Positions 40,695-49,372 of a stretch of DNA of 64,000 bases are shown piece after piece. The notes below the pieces were generated by a model that was not told where the DNA came from, did not search any database, and saw nothing but the letters and a program-made list of their open reading frames with translations. Position numbers and translations under genes: made by a program. The DNA lies in NCBI RefSeq assembly GCF_001423525.1, contig NZ_LMOI01000005.1, forward strand, positions 1 through 64,000, in the 5' to 3' direction. Origin of the DNA: Arthrobacter sp. Leaf137 (lineage in GTDB: Bacteria > Actinomycetota > Actinomycetes > Actinomycetales > Micrococcaceae). Numbering within the stretch: the first letter of the stretch is position 1; each line of letters begins with the position of its first letter.

Positions 40695-41642
40695 CTACTT
40701 CAGCGCCCCCTCCCGCACTGCCGCCGGCGTGAACGCTGCACCCGCACCGGGGAATACTGGCACGTCGATCCGGGCGTGGGTGTGGATTTCGGTGACGGTG
40801 GCCTTGGTGTGCCGCGCGATCTCCTCCATGGTGGCCACCCACATGCCGTCCAAGCCCTTCACCCGCTCGATGAGCTGTTCCAGGGCCACGGCCTTGGAGG
40901 GCCGGCCGGAGATGAACGGGTGGTTGGTGAGGACGAAGCAGCTGCCCTGCGAGTGGTGGGCTTCAGCCTCGAGCGTCCACATTTCGAGGACCTTGGCGGG
41001 GCTTTCGATGACGCCGCTGCCGGTGACGCCCGGGTAGAAGGCGTACTGCTCCCAGTCGTCCAGCGTCCAGTCCACCGGGATCTCCACGATGTCCCGGGGA
41101 TCATCGGCGGCGACGGCGAAGCGGTAGGGGGCGTCGCCGTCGAGCAGGCTCGAATCGTAAAGGAACCCGCGGTCCGCCAGCAGGCCCGGCGAATGCCAGT
41201 TCAGCTCCCACCACGGCGCCCGGTATCCCACCGGCCGGACCCCTGCCACCTTGGCCAGGGCTTCGAGGCCGCGGTCCATGTAGCTGGCCTCGGTAGCGGC
41301 GTCGATGCCCTGCATCGGCTCGTGCAGGTAGCCGTGGTGGCCCACCTCGTGCCCGCCGTCCACGATCTGCCGCACGATGTCCGGGTAGGACTCCGCCGTG
41401 AAACCGGGGATGAAGAACGTGGCCCGGACGTCCTGGCGCTCCAGGATCTTCAGCAGCCGCGGCACCGCCACCTTGGGCCCGTAGGACTGGTGGCTCATCA
41501 GCGACATCCGCCGCGTGCTGGTGGGATCGTGGGCGATGGTGCAGGACTCGGCGTCAACGTCGAACGTGAAGGACGCTGCGGCCTTGAAGCCTTCAGGCCA
41601 GGTGATGGGGTGCAGGAGGTCCGCGATGGCGGGCTGGTTCAC
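40695..41642 (-). CDS. Polysaccharide deacetylase/PuuE-type allantoinase-like hydrolase
   Basis: A 315-residue NodB-fold hydrolase. Catalytic-metal motifs: AASFTFDVDAES (D28, D30) and EVGHHGYLHEP with HxxxH at H103/H107; YRAPWWELNW gives the usual motif 3. The cytoplasmic form without signal peptide, together with neighbouring NCS1 nucleobase-type permease and PucR genes, points to a PuuE-like amidohydrolase acting on purine-derived or cyclic ureide compounds rather than to a peptidoglycan deacetylase. It lies 67 bp downstream of the permease gene on the same strand, so probably co-transcribed. Confidence 0.85.
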   Translation of the reverse strand: MNQPAIADLLHPITWPEGFKAAASFTFDVDAESCTIAHDPTSTRRMSLMSHQSYGPKVAVPRLLKILERQDVRATFFIPGFTAESYPDIVRQIVDGGHEVGHHGYLHEPMQGIDAATEASYMDRGLEALAKVAGVRPVGYRAPWWELNWHSPGLLADRGFLYDSSLLDGDAPYRFAVAADDPRDIVEIPVDWTLDDWEQYAFYPGVTGSGVIESPAKVLEMWTLEAEAHHSQGSCFVLTNHPFISGRPSKAVALEQLIERVKGLDGMWVATMEEIARHTKATVTEIHTHARIDVPVFPGAGAAFTPAAVREGALK

Positions 41643-41709
41643 GATGGATTCCTTTCGGCGGGCGCCGTGCGCCCGCCTGTACAGCTGGGGTGTTGAGTGG
41701 AAGTGCGGG

Positions 41710-43263
41710 TCAGATGACCGGGAGGACTGCGGCGCTGTCCGGGTTTCCAGCGACTGCGGTCTTGGCGTCGGAGTCGGAGCCCGTGACGTAGCGGAGGTGG
41801 ACCCGCGGGCCGAGGACCGCGTAGACGCCGGCGCTGGTGAGTCCGCCGGCCAGCCAGGAGAGGTCCCAGCCGCCCAGGGCCACGGCGATGGGGCCCTGCA
41901 TGGCGGGTACCAGTCCGTACATGAACATCCAGGTGGCGAAGATGCCGGCCAGGAGCGAGGTGACGCCGGCCCAGTTCACGCCGGGGAGGCGGCGGGTGCC
42001 GATGCCGTCGAAGAGCCGCTCGGTTCCGCCCGGCCAGCGCTTCTCCAGCCAGAAGTAGTGCACCAGCATGACGCCGCCCCAGGCAGCCACCCAGGCCACG
42101 AGGCCGATCAGCCAGGCGTCCAGCACCTCGGCGAAGTTCTCCTGGAAGATGAAGAAGACGACGGCGGCGAGGGAGAAGACGCCCACGAACAGGTTGAGCT
42201 TGCGGCGGCTGATGGAAATGTCCAGGGCCTGAGTAGCGACGGAGAAGGTGTAGATGTTCAGGATGTTGGTGGCGATGGGGCCGTGCAGCACCATCAGCAG
42301 GACCGGCAGCGCCATTACGCCGAAGTTTTGGACGATCAGCTTTCCGGGGTCAACTTCGCCGCTGTTCGTGGCAAGGCTGGCGCCGAGGATGCCCAGCCAG
42401 ACCACCGGGATGAACTGGCCCAGGACCGAGGCCAGGTAGACCTTCTTCTTGGGGACCGAGGTGCTCACGAAGCGGGAGTAGTCAGCGGCGTAGGTGAACC
42501 AGGTGATGCCCCAGCCGATGCCGATGGCGGTCATCACGGCGCTCATGGCGGCGATGCGTTCGGAGCCCTCGAGGATGTTGCCTGCGGGGCCGGCGTAGCC
42601 CCAGTCGATCTTCATGCCGAACCAGGCGACGGCGGACATGACCGCGAGGATGATGATGGTGGGCGGTACCGTCCACTTTTCGAAGGCGGCGATGGCTTTG
42701 TAGCCGAACCAGGCGATGGCAACCTGGGCAGCCATGATGGTGGTTGCCACGCCGATCTTCCAGGCGTAGTTGTGGGCTTCCGGGTCCACCCAGCCGAGCG
42801 TTCCGAAGAGGGCCATTACCAGGTCCAGGATGATCCAGGTGTTGACGGCGCACCACCCGATCACCAGCAGCGCCTGGATGGCGGCGGGGAGGTAGTTTCC
42901 GCGCCGGCCGAAGGCTGCGCGGGCCAGGACCATGCCGGTGGCTCCGGTTTTCTGGCCCAGCAGGACGAAGCAGCCGAAAAGCAGCATGCCGATCAGGTTG
43001 CCAAGGACAAGGACGGTGACGGTGTCCGCGAAGCCGAGTCCCAGGTGGATTCCGAGTGCTCCGAGTACCCAGTTGATGGGTGCCAGGTTGGCGCCGGCCC
43101 AGATCCAGAACTGGCCGGACACCTTGCGGGTGCGGGCGGATTCGGGGATGGGCTGGAGCCAGGCTTCGTGGTCGACGGTGGAGTGGTCTGTGGTGTGGTC
43201 TGTGTGGCCGTTTGCGTCAGAACCAGCGCGCCTTTGCGCTGAAGTTGAAAGCTTTTCTTGCAT
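41710..43263 (-). CDS. NCS1 family permease (purine-cytosine/allantoin/hydantoin type)
   Basis: A 517-residue cation symporter with 12 predicted helices. NCS1 blocks: FWIWAGANLAPINWVLGALG (helix 1 substrate site), IGMLLFGCFVLLGQKTGATG followed by MVLARAAFGRRGNYLPA, and WFTYAADYSRFVSTSVPKKK. It starts a two-gene transcript with the PuuE-like hydrolase, divergent from the PucR regulator 108 bp away, which probably controls it. Substrate likely a nucleobase, allantoin or hydantoin; not resolvable from sequence. Confidence 0.9.
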   Translation of the reverse strand: MQEKLSTSAQRRAGSDANGHTDHTTDHSTVDHEAWLQPIPESARTRKVSGQFWIWAGANLAPINWVLGALGIHLGLGFADTVTVLVLGNLIGMLLFGCFVLLGQKTGATGMVLARAAFGRRGNYLPAAIQALLVIGWCAVNTWIILDLVMALFGTLGWVDPEAHNYAWKIGVATTIMAAQVAIAWFGYKAIAAFEKWTVPPTIIILAVMSAVAWFGMKIDWGYAGPAGNILEGSERIAAMSAVMTAIGIGWGITWFTYAADYSRFVSTSVPKKKVYLASVLGQFIPVVWLGILGASLATNSGEVDPGKLIVQNFGVMALPVLLMVLHGPIATNILNIYTFSVATQALDISISRRKLNLFVGVFSLAAVVFFIFQENFAEVLDAWLIGLVAWVAAWGGVMLVHYFWLEKRWPGGTERLFDGIGTRRLPGVNWAGVTSLLAGIFATWMFMYGLVPAMQGPIAVALGGWDLSWLAGGLTSAGVYAVLGPRVHLRYVTGSDSDAKTAVAGNPDSAAVLPVI

Positions 43264-43371
43264 GGGGGCCTCCGTGAGGTGGATTTCGTACTTCCAAGGC
43301 TATGTGGCCCCAATCACAGTAAACAAGATACGATGTGTCGAACAGATTCCACTTCTACGTTACGGACCGTC

Positions 43372-45120
43372 GTGTCAGTGTCTCTTGGTGAAATACTCGC
43401 CCATCCAGCCCTCGCCGCAGCCAATCCCGTGGTCCATCCGCTGGGCACGGACACGTCCGCGCAGCCGGTCCGCTGGGTGCACTCGAGTGAAGTTCTGGAC
43501 ATCGCGCCGCTGCTGCGCGGCGGTGAGCTGCTGCTGTGCGGCGGCATCACCTTGGCCACGGCCACTCCCGCCAGGCGCGGCGATTACGTCCGTGAACTGG
43601 CCCAGCGCGGCATTGCTGCCCTGGCCATCGAGACCGGCGGCGTGCTTCCCGAGGTACCCTCCGACATGCTGGAAACGGCGGCCGAGTACGGTCTTCCGGT
43701 GGTGGAGCTGCGCAAGGTGGTGCCGTTCGTGGGCATCATGCAGGCCATCAATTCCATCCTGGTCAGCGAGTCTGCGGGGCACCTGCACCAGGCGGACGCC
43801 GCCACCCGGGCCATGGCCGCCGAGCTGGCCCACGGCGCGTCCCTGGACAAGATCCTTGGCGTCCTGGCCGGCATCACCGGGTCCTCGGTGCGCCTGGTCT
43901 CTCCATGGGGCGTTGCCCTGGGCAGCGCACTGCCGGAGGGTTTGGACGCAGCGGAACACCAAGCCGCGAACGACGCCGGCACGGACAGCGGCGGGCCGGC
44001 CGACGGCGGCGCGGGCAAGGGCGGCAGCGCGACGCTCGACGAGGCTGCTGGCGGCAGCGCTGCTGGCGGCAGCGGGACATTCGACGCCGCCGGGACTCAC
44101 GCAGGAACGGACGGCGCCGGGGGCGACGCGGTCACCGAGACGCCGGACCTCACGGACGCGCCCGCACCTCCCGACGCGCCCACCGGAACTGCAATGAGCG
44201 TGGACATTCCCGTGCGCGGCGTTCTGATGGGCAGGCTGGAGGTGTTGGTTCCGCACGGCGGGGACACGGCGCTGGCGCAGGTGGCCGGGGAACGCGCCGT
44301 CGACATCCTGGGCTTGGCGCTGCTGCAGCACACCCCGCCCGGCCTGCATGCCCAGGCCGGGGCCGAGCTCATGCGCGCCGTCCTAACCTCAGCACCCGAG
44401 TGGCGCCTGGAACAGCTGGCCCCGGGGGCAGGGTTTCCGCTTGATTCGCCGCTGGTGGTGGCCGCCGTGCATGCGGCGTCCCCGCAGGAAATGCGCGGGG
44501 CGATCGAGGCGTTCCTGGGTGCCGGCCGGATTCCCAGCGCCGCGTACCTGGACGACGCGGAACTGGTGGTGATGGCGGGACTCCCCTGCGCCGATACGGC
44601 CCGGGTGCGGCGCGAGCTGCTTGCTTCGCTGCAAGGACTGGAAGGCAACCACGACGCGGTCATTTCGGTGGGCCCGCTGGTTGACGGGGTGGCAGACGCC
44701 GCGTGGTCCCTGGCCGAGGCACGCCGTGCCCTGGATGTGCGCCAGGTGCGGCGCCGGAACGCGTCAGCGCGCAGGCGGCCGCCGGCCCACGGCCTGGTGG
44801 TGCTCGACGCCGACGACGCAGCCGTGGAGAGCCTGGCGCTGACGGGGCTTGCGGCGTCGGCCCGGGAGGCGTTCGTCAACCACCAACTGCGTGCAGTCCT
44901 GCAGCATGATGCGCAGCGGCAGTCCCAGCTGATGGAAACGCTGCAGGTCTGGCTGGATTCGGGCTGCAACACGGCCCAGTCGGCCCGCGAACTGCACCTG
45001 GAGCGGCAGTCGATGCACCACCGGCTGCAACGCATCTTCGATCTGTGCGGCGGCGATCCCCGCGGCACCGGCAGGCTGGCGGCGTTGCATCTCGCCGTGC
45101 GGATGGCCGGCCTGCCCTGA
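43372..45120 (+). CDS. PucR family transcriptional regulator
   Basis: A 582-residue regulator. It has the N-terminal PucR domain (VSLGEILAHPALAAANPVVH; RGGELLLCGGITLATATPAR), a GAF-like/central part, and the C-terminal PucR HTH (VWLDSGCNTAQSARELHLER, QSMHHRLQRIFDLCG). A Gly/Ala/Asp/Thr-rich insert of about 70 residues (roughly 200-270) breaks the central part. Divergent from the NCS1 permease gene, so likely its activator. GTG 43372 is chosen because homology begins at once; a second GTG six bases on is equally possible. Its 3' end meets the IclR gene tail-to-tail with 17 bp between. Confidence 0.88.
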   Translation: MSVSLGEILAHPALAAANPVVHPLGTDTSAQPVRWVHSSEVLDIAPLLRGGELLLCGGITLATATPARRGDYVRELAQRGIAALAIETGGVLPEVPSDMLETAAEYGLPVVELRKVVPFVGIMQAINSILVSESAGHLHQADAATRAMAAELAHGASLDKILGVLAGITGSSVRLVSPWGVALGSALPEGLDAAEHQAANDAGTDSGGPADGGAGKGGSATLDEAAGGSAAGGSGTFDAAGTHAGTDGAGGDAVTETPDLTDAPAPPDAPTGTAMSVDIPVRGVLMGRLEVLVPHGGDTALAQVAGERAVDILGLALLQHTPPGLHAQAGAELMRAVLTSAPEWRLEQLAPGAGFPLDSPLVVAAVHAASPQEMRGAIEAFLGAGRIPSAAYLDDAELVVMAGLPCADTARVRRELLASLQGLEGNHDAVISVGPLVDGVADAAWSLAEARRALDVRQVRRRNASARRRPPAHGLVVLDADDAAVESLALTGLAASAREAFVNHQLRAVLQHDAQRQSQLMETLQVWLDSGCNTAQSARELHLERQSMHHRLQRIFDLCGGDPRGTGRLAALHLAVRMAGLP

Positions 45121-45137
45121 CCCTCCGGCTGGCCCGC

Positions 45138-46013
45138 CTAAGTGTTCTGGCTGGCCCGCCCGCCGAGGCGGGTGGTGACCTGGGCGGCGGCGGCCATGCA
45201 GGCTTCGCCGAGGTCTTCCAGCCGTTCGCGTGAGACCCGGAACCTTGGGGCGGGGATCAGTACGACGGCGGTGACGTCGCCGCGGTGGTCGTAGGCGGGC
45301 GCGGCGACCCCCACTTCGTCCATGGAGGATTCGCCGTAGTTTCCGGCCCAGCCGCGCCCCGCAACCTCCTTGAGCCGGGCTTCGTAAGCCGCCAGCCCGG
45401 CGTCGTCCATTCCCGGGAAGGTGACGGCGCCGCTGCGGAGCAGCTCGCGGACCCGCTCGGCGGGCTGATGGGCGAGGAAGACCTGAACCGAGGCGCTCAT
45501 GGCGTCGCGGTAGCGTGCGCCGAGGGGTGTGGTGTGTTTGATCTGGTGGGGGCTGGCGATCTGTTCCACGCAGATTGCCTCGTCGCCGTTCCACAGCATG
45601 AGTGCGCTGGTCTCCCCCGTTTGCTCGGTGAGCCGGCGCAGCACGGGGTACGCCACGCGGCGTTCGTCCATTTCCGCCAGCAGCGGCCCGGCCACGGCGA
45701 TCAGCCCCAGGCCCAAACGGAACCGGCGGGTTTCGGGGTCCCGTTCCACCAGGCCTTCCTGCTCCAGGGTGGCCAGGATCCGGGAGACGGAACTCTTGTG
45801 CATGCCCACGCGGCCGGCTATTTCGGTGACTCCCAGCAGGGGTTCCTCGGCGCTGAAGGTGCGCAGCACGGCGATGGCGTTGACGACGACGGAGGCACCC
45901 TTGGCGTCCGCCCCACCATTGGCGCCGGTGCCGGCAGTGCCGTTCTCACCTGCGGCGTCGTTATCTGCTGCGTCTTTTTGGCTGGTCTTTGCAGGAGTCA
46001 TGGTGGACACCAT
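45138..46013 (-). CDS. IclR family transcriptional regulator
   Basis: A 291-residue regulator with a 40-residue Ala/Gly/Asn-rich disordered N-terminus. The winged HTH is LLGVTEIAGRVGMHKSSVSR followed by ILATLEQEGLVERDPETRRF; the effector domain has HTTPLGARYRDAMSASVQVF and ends with AGNYGESSMDEVGVAAPAYD, which are typical IclR ligand-pocket blocks. Last gene of the set MFS-creatinase-IclR, so probably co-transcribed and autoregulated through the GTTGC...GCAAC dyads at 48839 and 48984. The ATG start may be one of several (46013, 46001, GTG 46010). Confidence 0.9.
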   Translation of the reverse strand: MVSTMTPAKTSQKDAADNDAAGENGTAGTGANGGADAKGASVVVNAIAVLRTFSAEEPLLGVTEIAGRVGMHKSSVSRILATLEQEGLVERDPETRRFRLGLGLIAVAGPLLAEMDERRVAYPVLRRLTEQTGETSALMLWNGDEAICVEQIASPHQIKHTTPLGARYRDAMSASVQVFLAHQPAERVRELLRSGAVTFPGMDDAGLAAYEARLKEVAGRGWAGNYGESSMDEVGVAAPAYDHRGDVTAVVLIPAPRFRVSRERLEDLGEACMAAAAQVTTRLGGRASQNT

Positions 46014-46028
46014 CTTTCCCTAAACGGC

Positions 46029-46062
46029 GGAAGCGGCGCCACGTATCCGTGACGCCGCTTCC
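46029..46062. terminator. Hairpin between the creatinase and IclR genes
   Basis: GGAAGCGGCGCCACG (46029-46043), loop TATC, CGTGACGCCGCTTCC (46048-46062), one mismatch. Placed between genes of the same direction, it could lower regulator expression relative to the enzyme or protect mRNA ends. Confidence 0.5.
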
Positions 46063-46074
46063 AGTGCTGGACGG

Positions 46075-47331
46075 TTAGGCCTCGATGATGTTCTTCTCCG
46101 GGCCGAACGGGAACTTGGTGATGTTCTCCACCGAGTTGTCCTCGCCGATGACCAGGATGTCGTGCTCGCGGTAGCCGCCGGCACCCGGCTGGCCGTCGGC
46201 GACGGTGATCATGGGCTCCATGGAGACCACCATGCCGGGCTCCAGGACGGTGTCGATGTCCTCGCGCAGTTCCAGCCCGGCTTCGCGGCCGTAGTAGTGG
46301 CTGAGGACGCCGAAGGAGTGGCCGTAGCCGAAGGTGCGGTTGGCCAGCAGCCCGTGGCTGATGTAGATCTCGTTCAGTTCCGCAGCGATGTCCTTGCAGA
46401 CGGCGCCGGGCTTGATGAGTTCCAAGCCGCGCTTGTGCACCTCCACGTTGATGTTCCACAGTTCGAGGGAACGCTCATCCGGCTGGCCCAGGAAGAGGGT
46501 GCGCTCCAGGGCGGTGTAGTAGCCGGAGGTCATGGGGAAACAGTTGAGCGAGAGGATGTCGCCCTGCTGCAGCTTGCGGGTGGTGGCCCAGTTGTGGGCG
46601 CCGTCGGTGTTGATGCCGGACTGGAACCACACCCAGGTGTCGCGGACTTCGCGGTCCGGGAAGGTCTTGGCGATCTCGTGCACCATGGCCTCGGTACCGA
46701 TCAGGGCGACCTCGTACTCGGAGATCCCTTCGCGGATGGCGTTGCGGATGGCCTCGCCGCCGAGGTCGCCGATGCGGGCACCGTGCTTGATGACCTCGAT
46801 CTCCTCGGCGGACTTGATCATGCGCTGGCGCATGGCATCCTGCGAGACGTCCAGGAGCTGCGCGCCCGGGAACGCGGCGGCGATCTTCTCGCGGGTCAGG
46901 CCGGGGAGGAAGTCATCCTCGACTCCGAGGCGGGTTGCCTTGACGCCGCGCTGGCGCAGCGCTTCCTGCAGGCCGAAGTAGAAGTTGTCGCGGCGCCAGT
47001 CGGTGTAGACGATGTTCTCGCCGTAGGAAGTGCGCCACGGCATGCCGGCGTCGATGTTCGCGGTGATGGTGACCGAGTCGTCCGCGGTGACCACCAGGGC
47101 GTAGTTGCGGCCAAACGTGGTGAAGAGGAAGTCGGAGTAGTACTTGATGCCGTGGTAGCTGGTCAGGATGACCGCGTCCAGGCTCTTGGCGGCCATGATC
47201 TGGCGGAGGCCGCCCAGGCGGCGCTCAAACTCGGCGTCGGAGAACGTGAGCTTGCCCTTGGTGCCGTTGTGGAGGACCTTGAGGCGCTCGAGTTCGGCGA
47301 TGGACGAGGCGTTATCGGCGGTGATAGTCAC
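46075..47331 (-). CDS. Creatinase (creatine amidinohydrolase), M24 fold
   Basis: A 418-residue pita-bread enzyme, predicted to hydrolyse creatine to sarcosine and urea. It is strongly creatinase-like over its length: ILTSYHGIKYYSDFLFTTFG, WFQSGINTDGAHNWATTRKL (H246 equals the catalytic His of the Pseudomonas enzyme), ILSLNCFPMTSGYYTALERT, and GYGHSFGVLSHYYGREAGLE followed by VVSMEPMITVADGQPGAGGY. Metal ligands of M24 aminopeptidases are absent, as usual for creatinases. It lies between an MHS-type MFS gene and an IclR gene in one direction. No sarcosine oxidase or urease gene is in the window. Related M24 hydrolases with other guanidino substrates cannot be excluded. Confidence 0.88.
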   Translation of the reverse strand: MTITADNASSIAELERLKVLHNGTKGKLTFSDAEFERRLGGLRQIMAAKSLDAVILTSYHGIKYYSDFLFTTFGRNYALVVTADDSVTITANIDAGMPWRTSYGENIVYTDWRRDNFYFGLQEALRQRGVKATRLGVEDDFLPGLTREKIAAAFPGAQLLDVSQDAMRQRMIKSAEEIEVIKHGARIGDLGGEAIRNAIREGISEYEVALIGTEAMVHEIAKTFPDREVRDTWVWFQSGINTDGAHNWATTRKLQQGDILSLNCFPMTSGYYTALERTLFLGQPDERSLELWNINVEVHKRGLELIKPGAVCKDIAAELNEIYISHGLLANRTFGYGHSFGVLSHYYGREAGLELREDIDTVLEPGMVVSMEPMITVADGQPGAGGYREHDILVIGEDNSVENITKFPFGPEKNIIEA

Positions 47332-47445
47332 TGTTGTGCCTTTCGTTGATGCTTCTGGATTGTCCAGTGCGGTTGTTGTGGATCGGAGGGGTGGTTAGGG
47401 GCCTTGCGGCGGGCCGGATGTGACGGCGGGGTGGAAATCAGCGGG

Positions 47446-48816
47446 TCAGACGTGCTTCAGGGGCTTGCGCGACGTCTCGGTGGCGAACAGGACGGCCGCC
47501 AGGGACACAGCTGAGGCTGCAACCAGGTACCAGCCCGGGGCGATCTTGCTCTGGGTCATCGCGATCAGCAGCGTGGCCATGAAAGGCGCAGTGCCGCCGA
47601 AGAGGGCGTTGGAGAGATTGAAGCTCACGGCGAACCCGCTGTAGCGGACCTTGGTGGGGAACAGTTCTGCCAGGAAACTGGGCAGTGTTCCGTCGTTGAG
47701 GGTGAGCATTCCGCCCAGGAGGATCTGGACCAGCACGATGATCAGGAAATCACCGGTTTCCAGCAGCATGAACGCCGGAACAGTAAGGACCATAAACAGG
47801 ATGGAAGCTGTGATCAGCATCCGCTTGCGGCCGAAGACGTCCGAGGCCATGCCGGTGAGGAAGATGAACCCGATGTAGCTGGCCAGGGCAATCGTGGTGG
47901 CCAGGAAGGATTCGGTGGGGCCGAAGCCCAGTTCCTCGGAGAGGTACGTGGGCATGTAGCTGAGGATGACGTAGAAGCCGACGGCGTTGAGCAGCACCGC
48001 GCCGCAGGCGATGACCAACTGCTTCCGGTAGGTCTTGAACATGGCCAGCGCGGGAGCCTTGGCTTCGGTGCCCTCCTTGGCGGCCAGTTCCCGGAACGCG
48101 GGGGTGTCCTCGAGCTTGGTGCGGATGTAGCGCCCGATGAGCCCCATGGGTGCGGCAAGCAGGAACGGCAGCCGCCAGCCCCACTCATGCAGCTGGTCTG
48201 TGGTGAGCACCGCGCTCAGGAGTGCGGCAATGAGTGAGCCAAGGAGCAGGCCGGCCGCGGTGCTGGCCGGAACCACGGCGGCGTAGAGGCCACGCCGGTT
48301 CGCGGGGGCGTACTCCACCAGGAAGGCCGAGGCGCCCGCGTACTCGCCGGCGGCTGAGAAGCCCTGGACGATGCGGATGAGGAGGAGCAGAACCGGCGCC
48401 ATCAGCCCGATGGACCCGTATCCCGGAATCAGGGCGATGCAGAACGTCGACACGGACATGATGACGATGGACAGGGACAGGGCCTTCCGCCTGCCGAGCC
48501 TGTCGCCGATATGGCCCCAGAAGAAGCCGCCCAGGGGCCGGACGAAGAAGGAGACCGCGAAAACACCAAAGGTGGCCAGCAGCGCGGTTTGCCGGTCGGC
48601 CTCCGGAAAGAAGACCGAGGAGATGACAGCGGCAAGGTAACCGTAGACGGCGTAGTCGAACCACTCGACAAAGTTGCCGATGAAGCTGGCGGTGACCACC
48701 CGGCGTCGTACGTCCTTGCTGGGCGTTAGGGGGCTAACGCCGCCGCCTGCCAGGGGGGAACCATCGGCATCCTTGGCGATGACTCCCGCCTGGGGCGGTG
48801 TTGTTTCGTGACTCAT
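47446..48816 (-). CDS. MFS transporter, metabolite:H+ symporter (MHS/ProP-like) type
   Basis: A 456-residue 12-helix symporter. It has the MHS hallmarks ASFIGNFVEWFDYAVYGYLA near residue 43, GDRLGRRKALSLSIVIMSVS (motif A), and FSAAGEYAGASAFLVEYAPA. In this family substrates include betaine, proline, alpha-ketoglutarate and related zwitterions, so uptake of creatine or a similar guanidino compound for the downstream creatinase is a sensible inference. First gene of the operon; a near-consensus promoter (48867-48896) and two dyads for the IclR regulator lie upstream. Confidence 0.9.
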   Translation of the reverse strand: MSHETTPPQAGVIAKDADGSPLAGGGVSPLTPSKDVRRRVVTASFIGNFVEWFDYAVYGYLAAVISSVFFPEADRQTALLATFGVFAVSFFVRPLGGFFWGHIGDRLGRRKALSLSIVIMSVSTFCIALIPGYGSIGLMAPVLLLLIRIVQGFSAAGEYAGASAFLVEYAPANRRGLYAAVVPASTAAGLLLGSLIAALLSAVLTTDQLHEWGWRLPFLLAAPMGLIGRYIRTKLEDTPAFRELAAKEGTEAKAPALAMFKTYRKQLVIACGAVLLNAVGFYVILSYMPTYLSEELGFGPTESFLATTIALASYIGFIFLTGMASDVFGRKRMLITASILFMVLTVPAFMLLETGDFLIIVLVQILLGGMLTLNDGTLPSFLAELFPTKVRYSGFAVSFNLSNALFGGTAPFMATLLIAMTQSKIAPGWYLVAASAVSLAAVLFATETSRKPLKHV

Positions 48817-48838
48817 AGAACCACCAATAGAAGTTGGA

Positions 48839-48855
48839 GTTGCACTGATTGCAAC
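48839..48855. promoter_or_regulatory. IclR-type operator, proximal
   Basis: GTTGCA-CTGAT-TGCAAC, followed by GTCGTTG. It lies just after the -10 box, at the expected transcription start of the MFS-creatinase-IclR operon, a repressing position. Confidence 0.65.
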
Positions 48856-48866
48856 GTCGTTGTTTC

Positions 48867-48896
48867 AAGATAGGTGGTGACCGTCGACACAGTCAA
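48867..48896 (-). promoter_or_regulatory. Sigma70-type promoter of the MFS-creatinase-IclR operon
   Basis: On the minus strand TTGACT (48896-48891) and TATCTT (48872-48867) are spaced by 18 bp, one of the best promoters in the window. Confidence 0.75.
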
Positions 48897-48983
48897 GGGA
48901 TTCCATGACTATTTCCCTGCGCCTCGACCCTTGGGGCTCAGGGAATCCCACTAACATCCCGAAATTCGGCGAAAAATGGTGAA

Positions 48984-49000
48984 GTTGCATTCAAAGCAAC
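48984..49000. promoter_or_regulatory. IclR-type operator, distal
   Basis: GTTGCATTCAAAGCAAC, followed by ATCGTTG; same length and flank as the proximal site. About 90 bp upstream of the -35 box, so it could support looping or serve a second promoter. Confidence 0.6.
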
Positions 49001-49082
49001 ATCGTTGAAATTTTTCCGAAACGTGCGTCGGCTACGGGCAGACCCCCTCCGGAACGTGCAACCGGTCCCTGCACGGCATAAA

Positions 49083-49117
49083 ACAGGCGACGCCGGGATA
49101 ATCCCGTCGTCGCCTGT
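49083..49117. terminator. 17-bp hairpin related to the GGACGACG family
   Basis: ACAGGCGACGCCGGGAT (49083-49099) and ATCCCGTCGTCGCCTGT (49101-49117) pair with a single mismatch. Minus-strand reading continues into TTTAT. It lies 14 bp past the stop of the small gene at 49131. Confidence 0.75.
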
Positions 49118-49130
49118 TGTGGTTCCTTGT

Positions 49131-49361
49131 CTAGGTGGAACTGCCGCCCCGCTGGTCCCCGTCAGTGAGGGGCTGATCCGCCGGAGGCTCCTCCTCCTGC
49201 GGGTGATCCTTGTGGCGGGCTTCCTGGAGGTGGTGCTCCAGCTTCTCCTCCGCATCGCGGCGGCGTTGGCCCACCGTGCGCATCTGCTGCGTGGTGGGCG
49301 CGGTGTGGGCATGCAGATGCGGGCCTGCATCGTCCGGGCTGTTAGCCCTGTTTTCCTGCAT
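49131..49361 (-). CDS. Small hydrophilic hypothetical protein
   Basis: A 76-residue protein (MQENRANSPDDAGPHLHAHT...) with a central helix TVGQRRRDAEEKLEHHLQEA rich in Arg, Glu and His, and an acidic, Pro-containing C-terminus (EEEPPADQPLTDGD). No family recognised. ATG 49361 lies 12 bp from a perfect 20-bp palindrome (49373-49392) shared with the divergent gene at 49461. A hairpin terminator follows. The composition resembles small disordered stress-type proteins, but that is only an impression. Confidence 0.55.
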   Translation of the reverse strand: MQENRANSPDDAGPHLHAHTAPTTQQMRTVGQRRRDAEEKLEHHLQEARHKDHPQEEEPPADQPLTDGDQRGGSST

Positions 49362-49372
49362 AGGAACATCGT

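Larger units (their letters stand above)
48817..49130. other. Regulatory stretch upstream of the MFS-creatinase-IclR operon
   Basis: A 314-bp gap without a gene. It contains a strong minus-strand promoter, two GTTGC-N7-GCAAC dyads 145 bp apart, a nested inverted repeat (GGGATTCC 48897-48904 with GGAATCCC 48942-48949, and TTCCCTG/CAGGGAA between and overlapping them), and a hairpin at 49083-49117. Confidence 0.7.
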
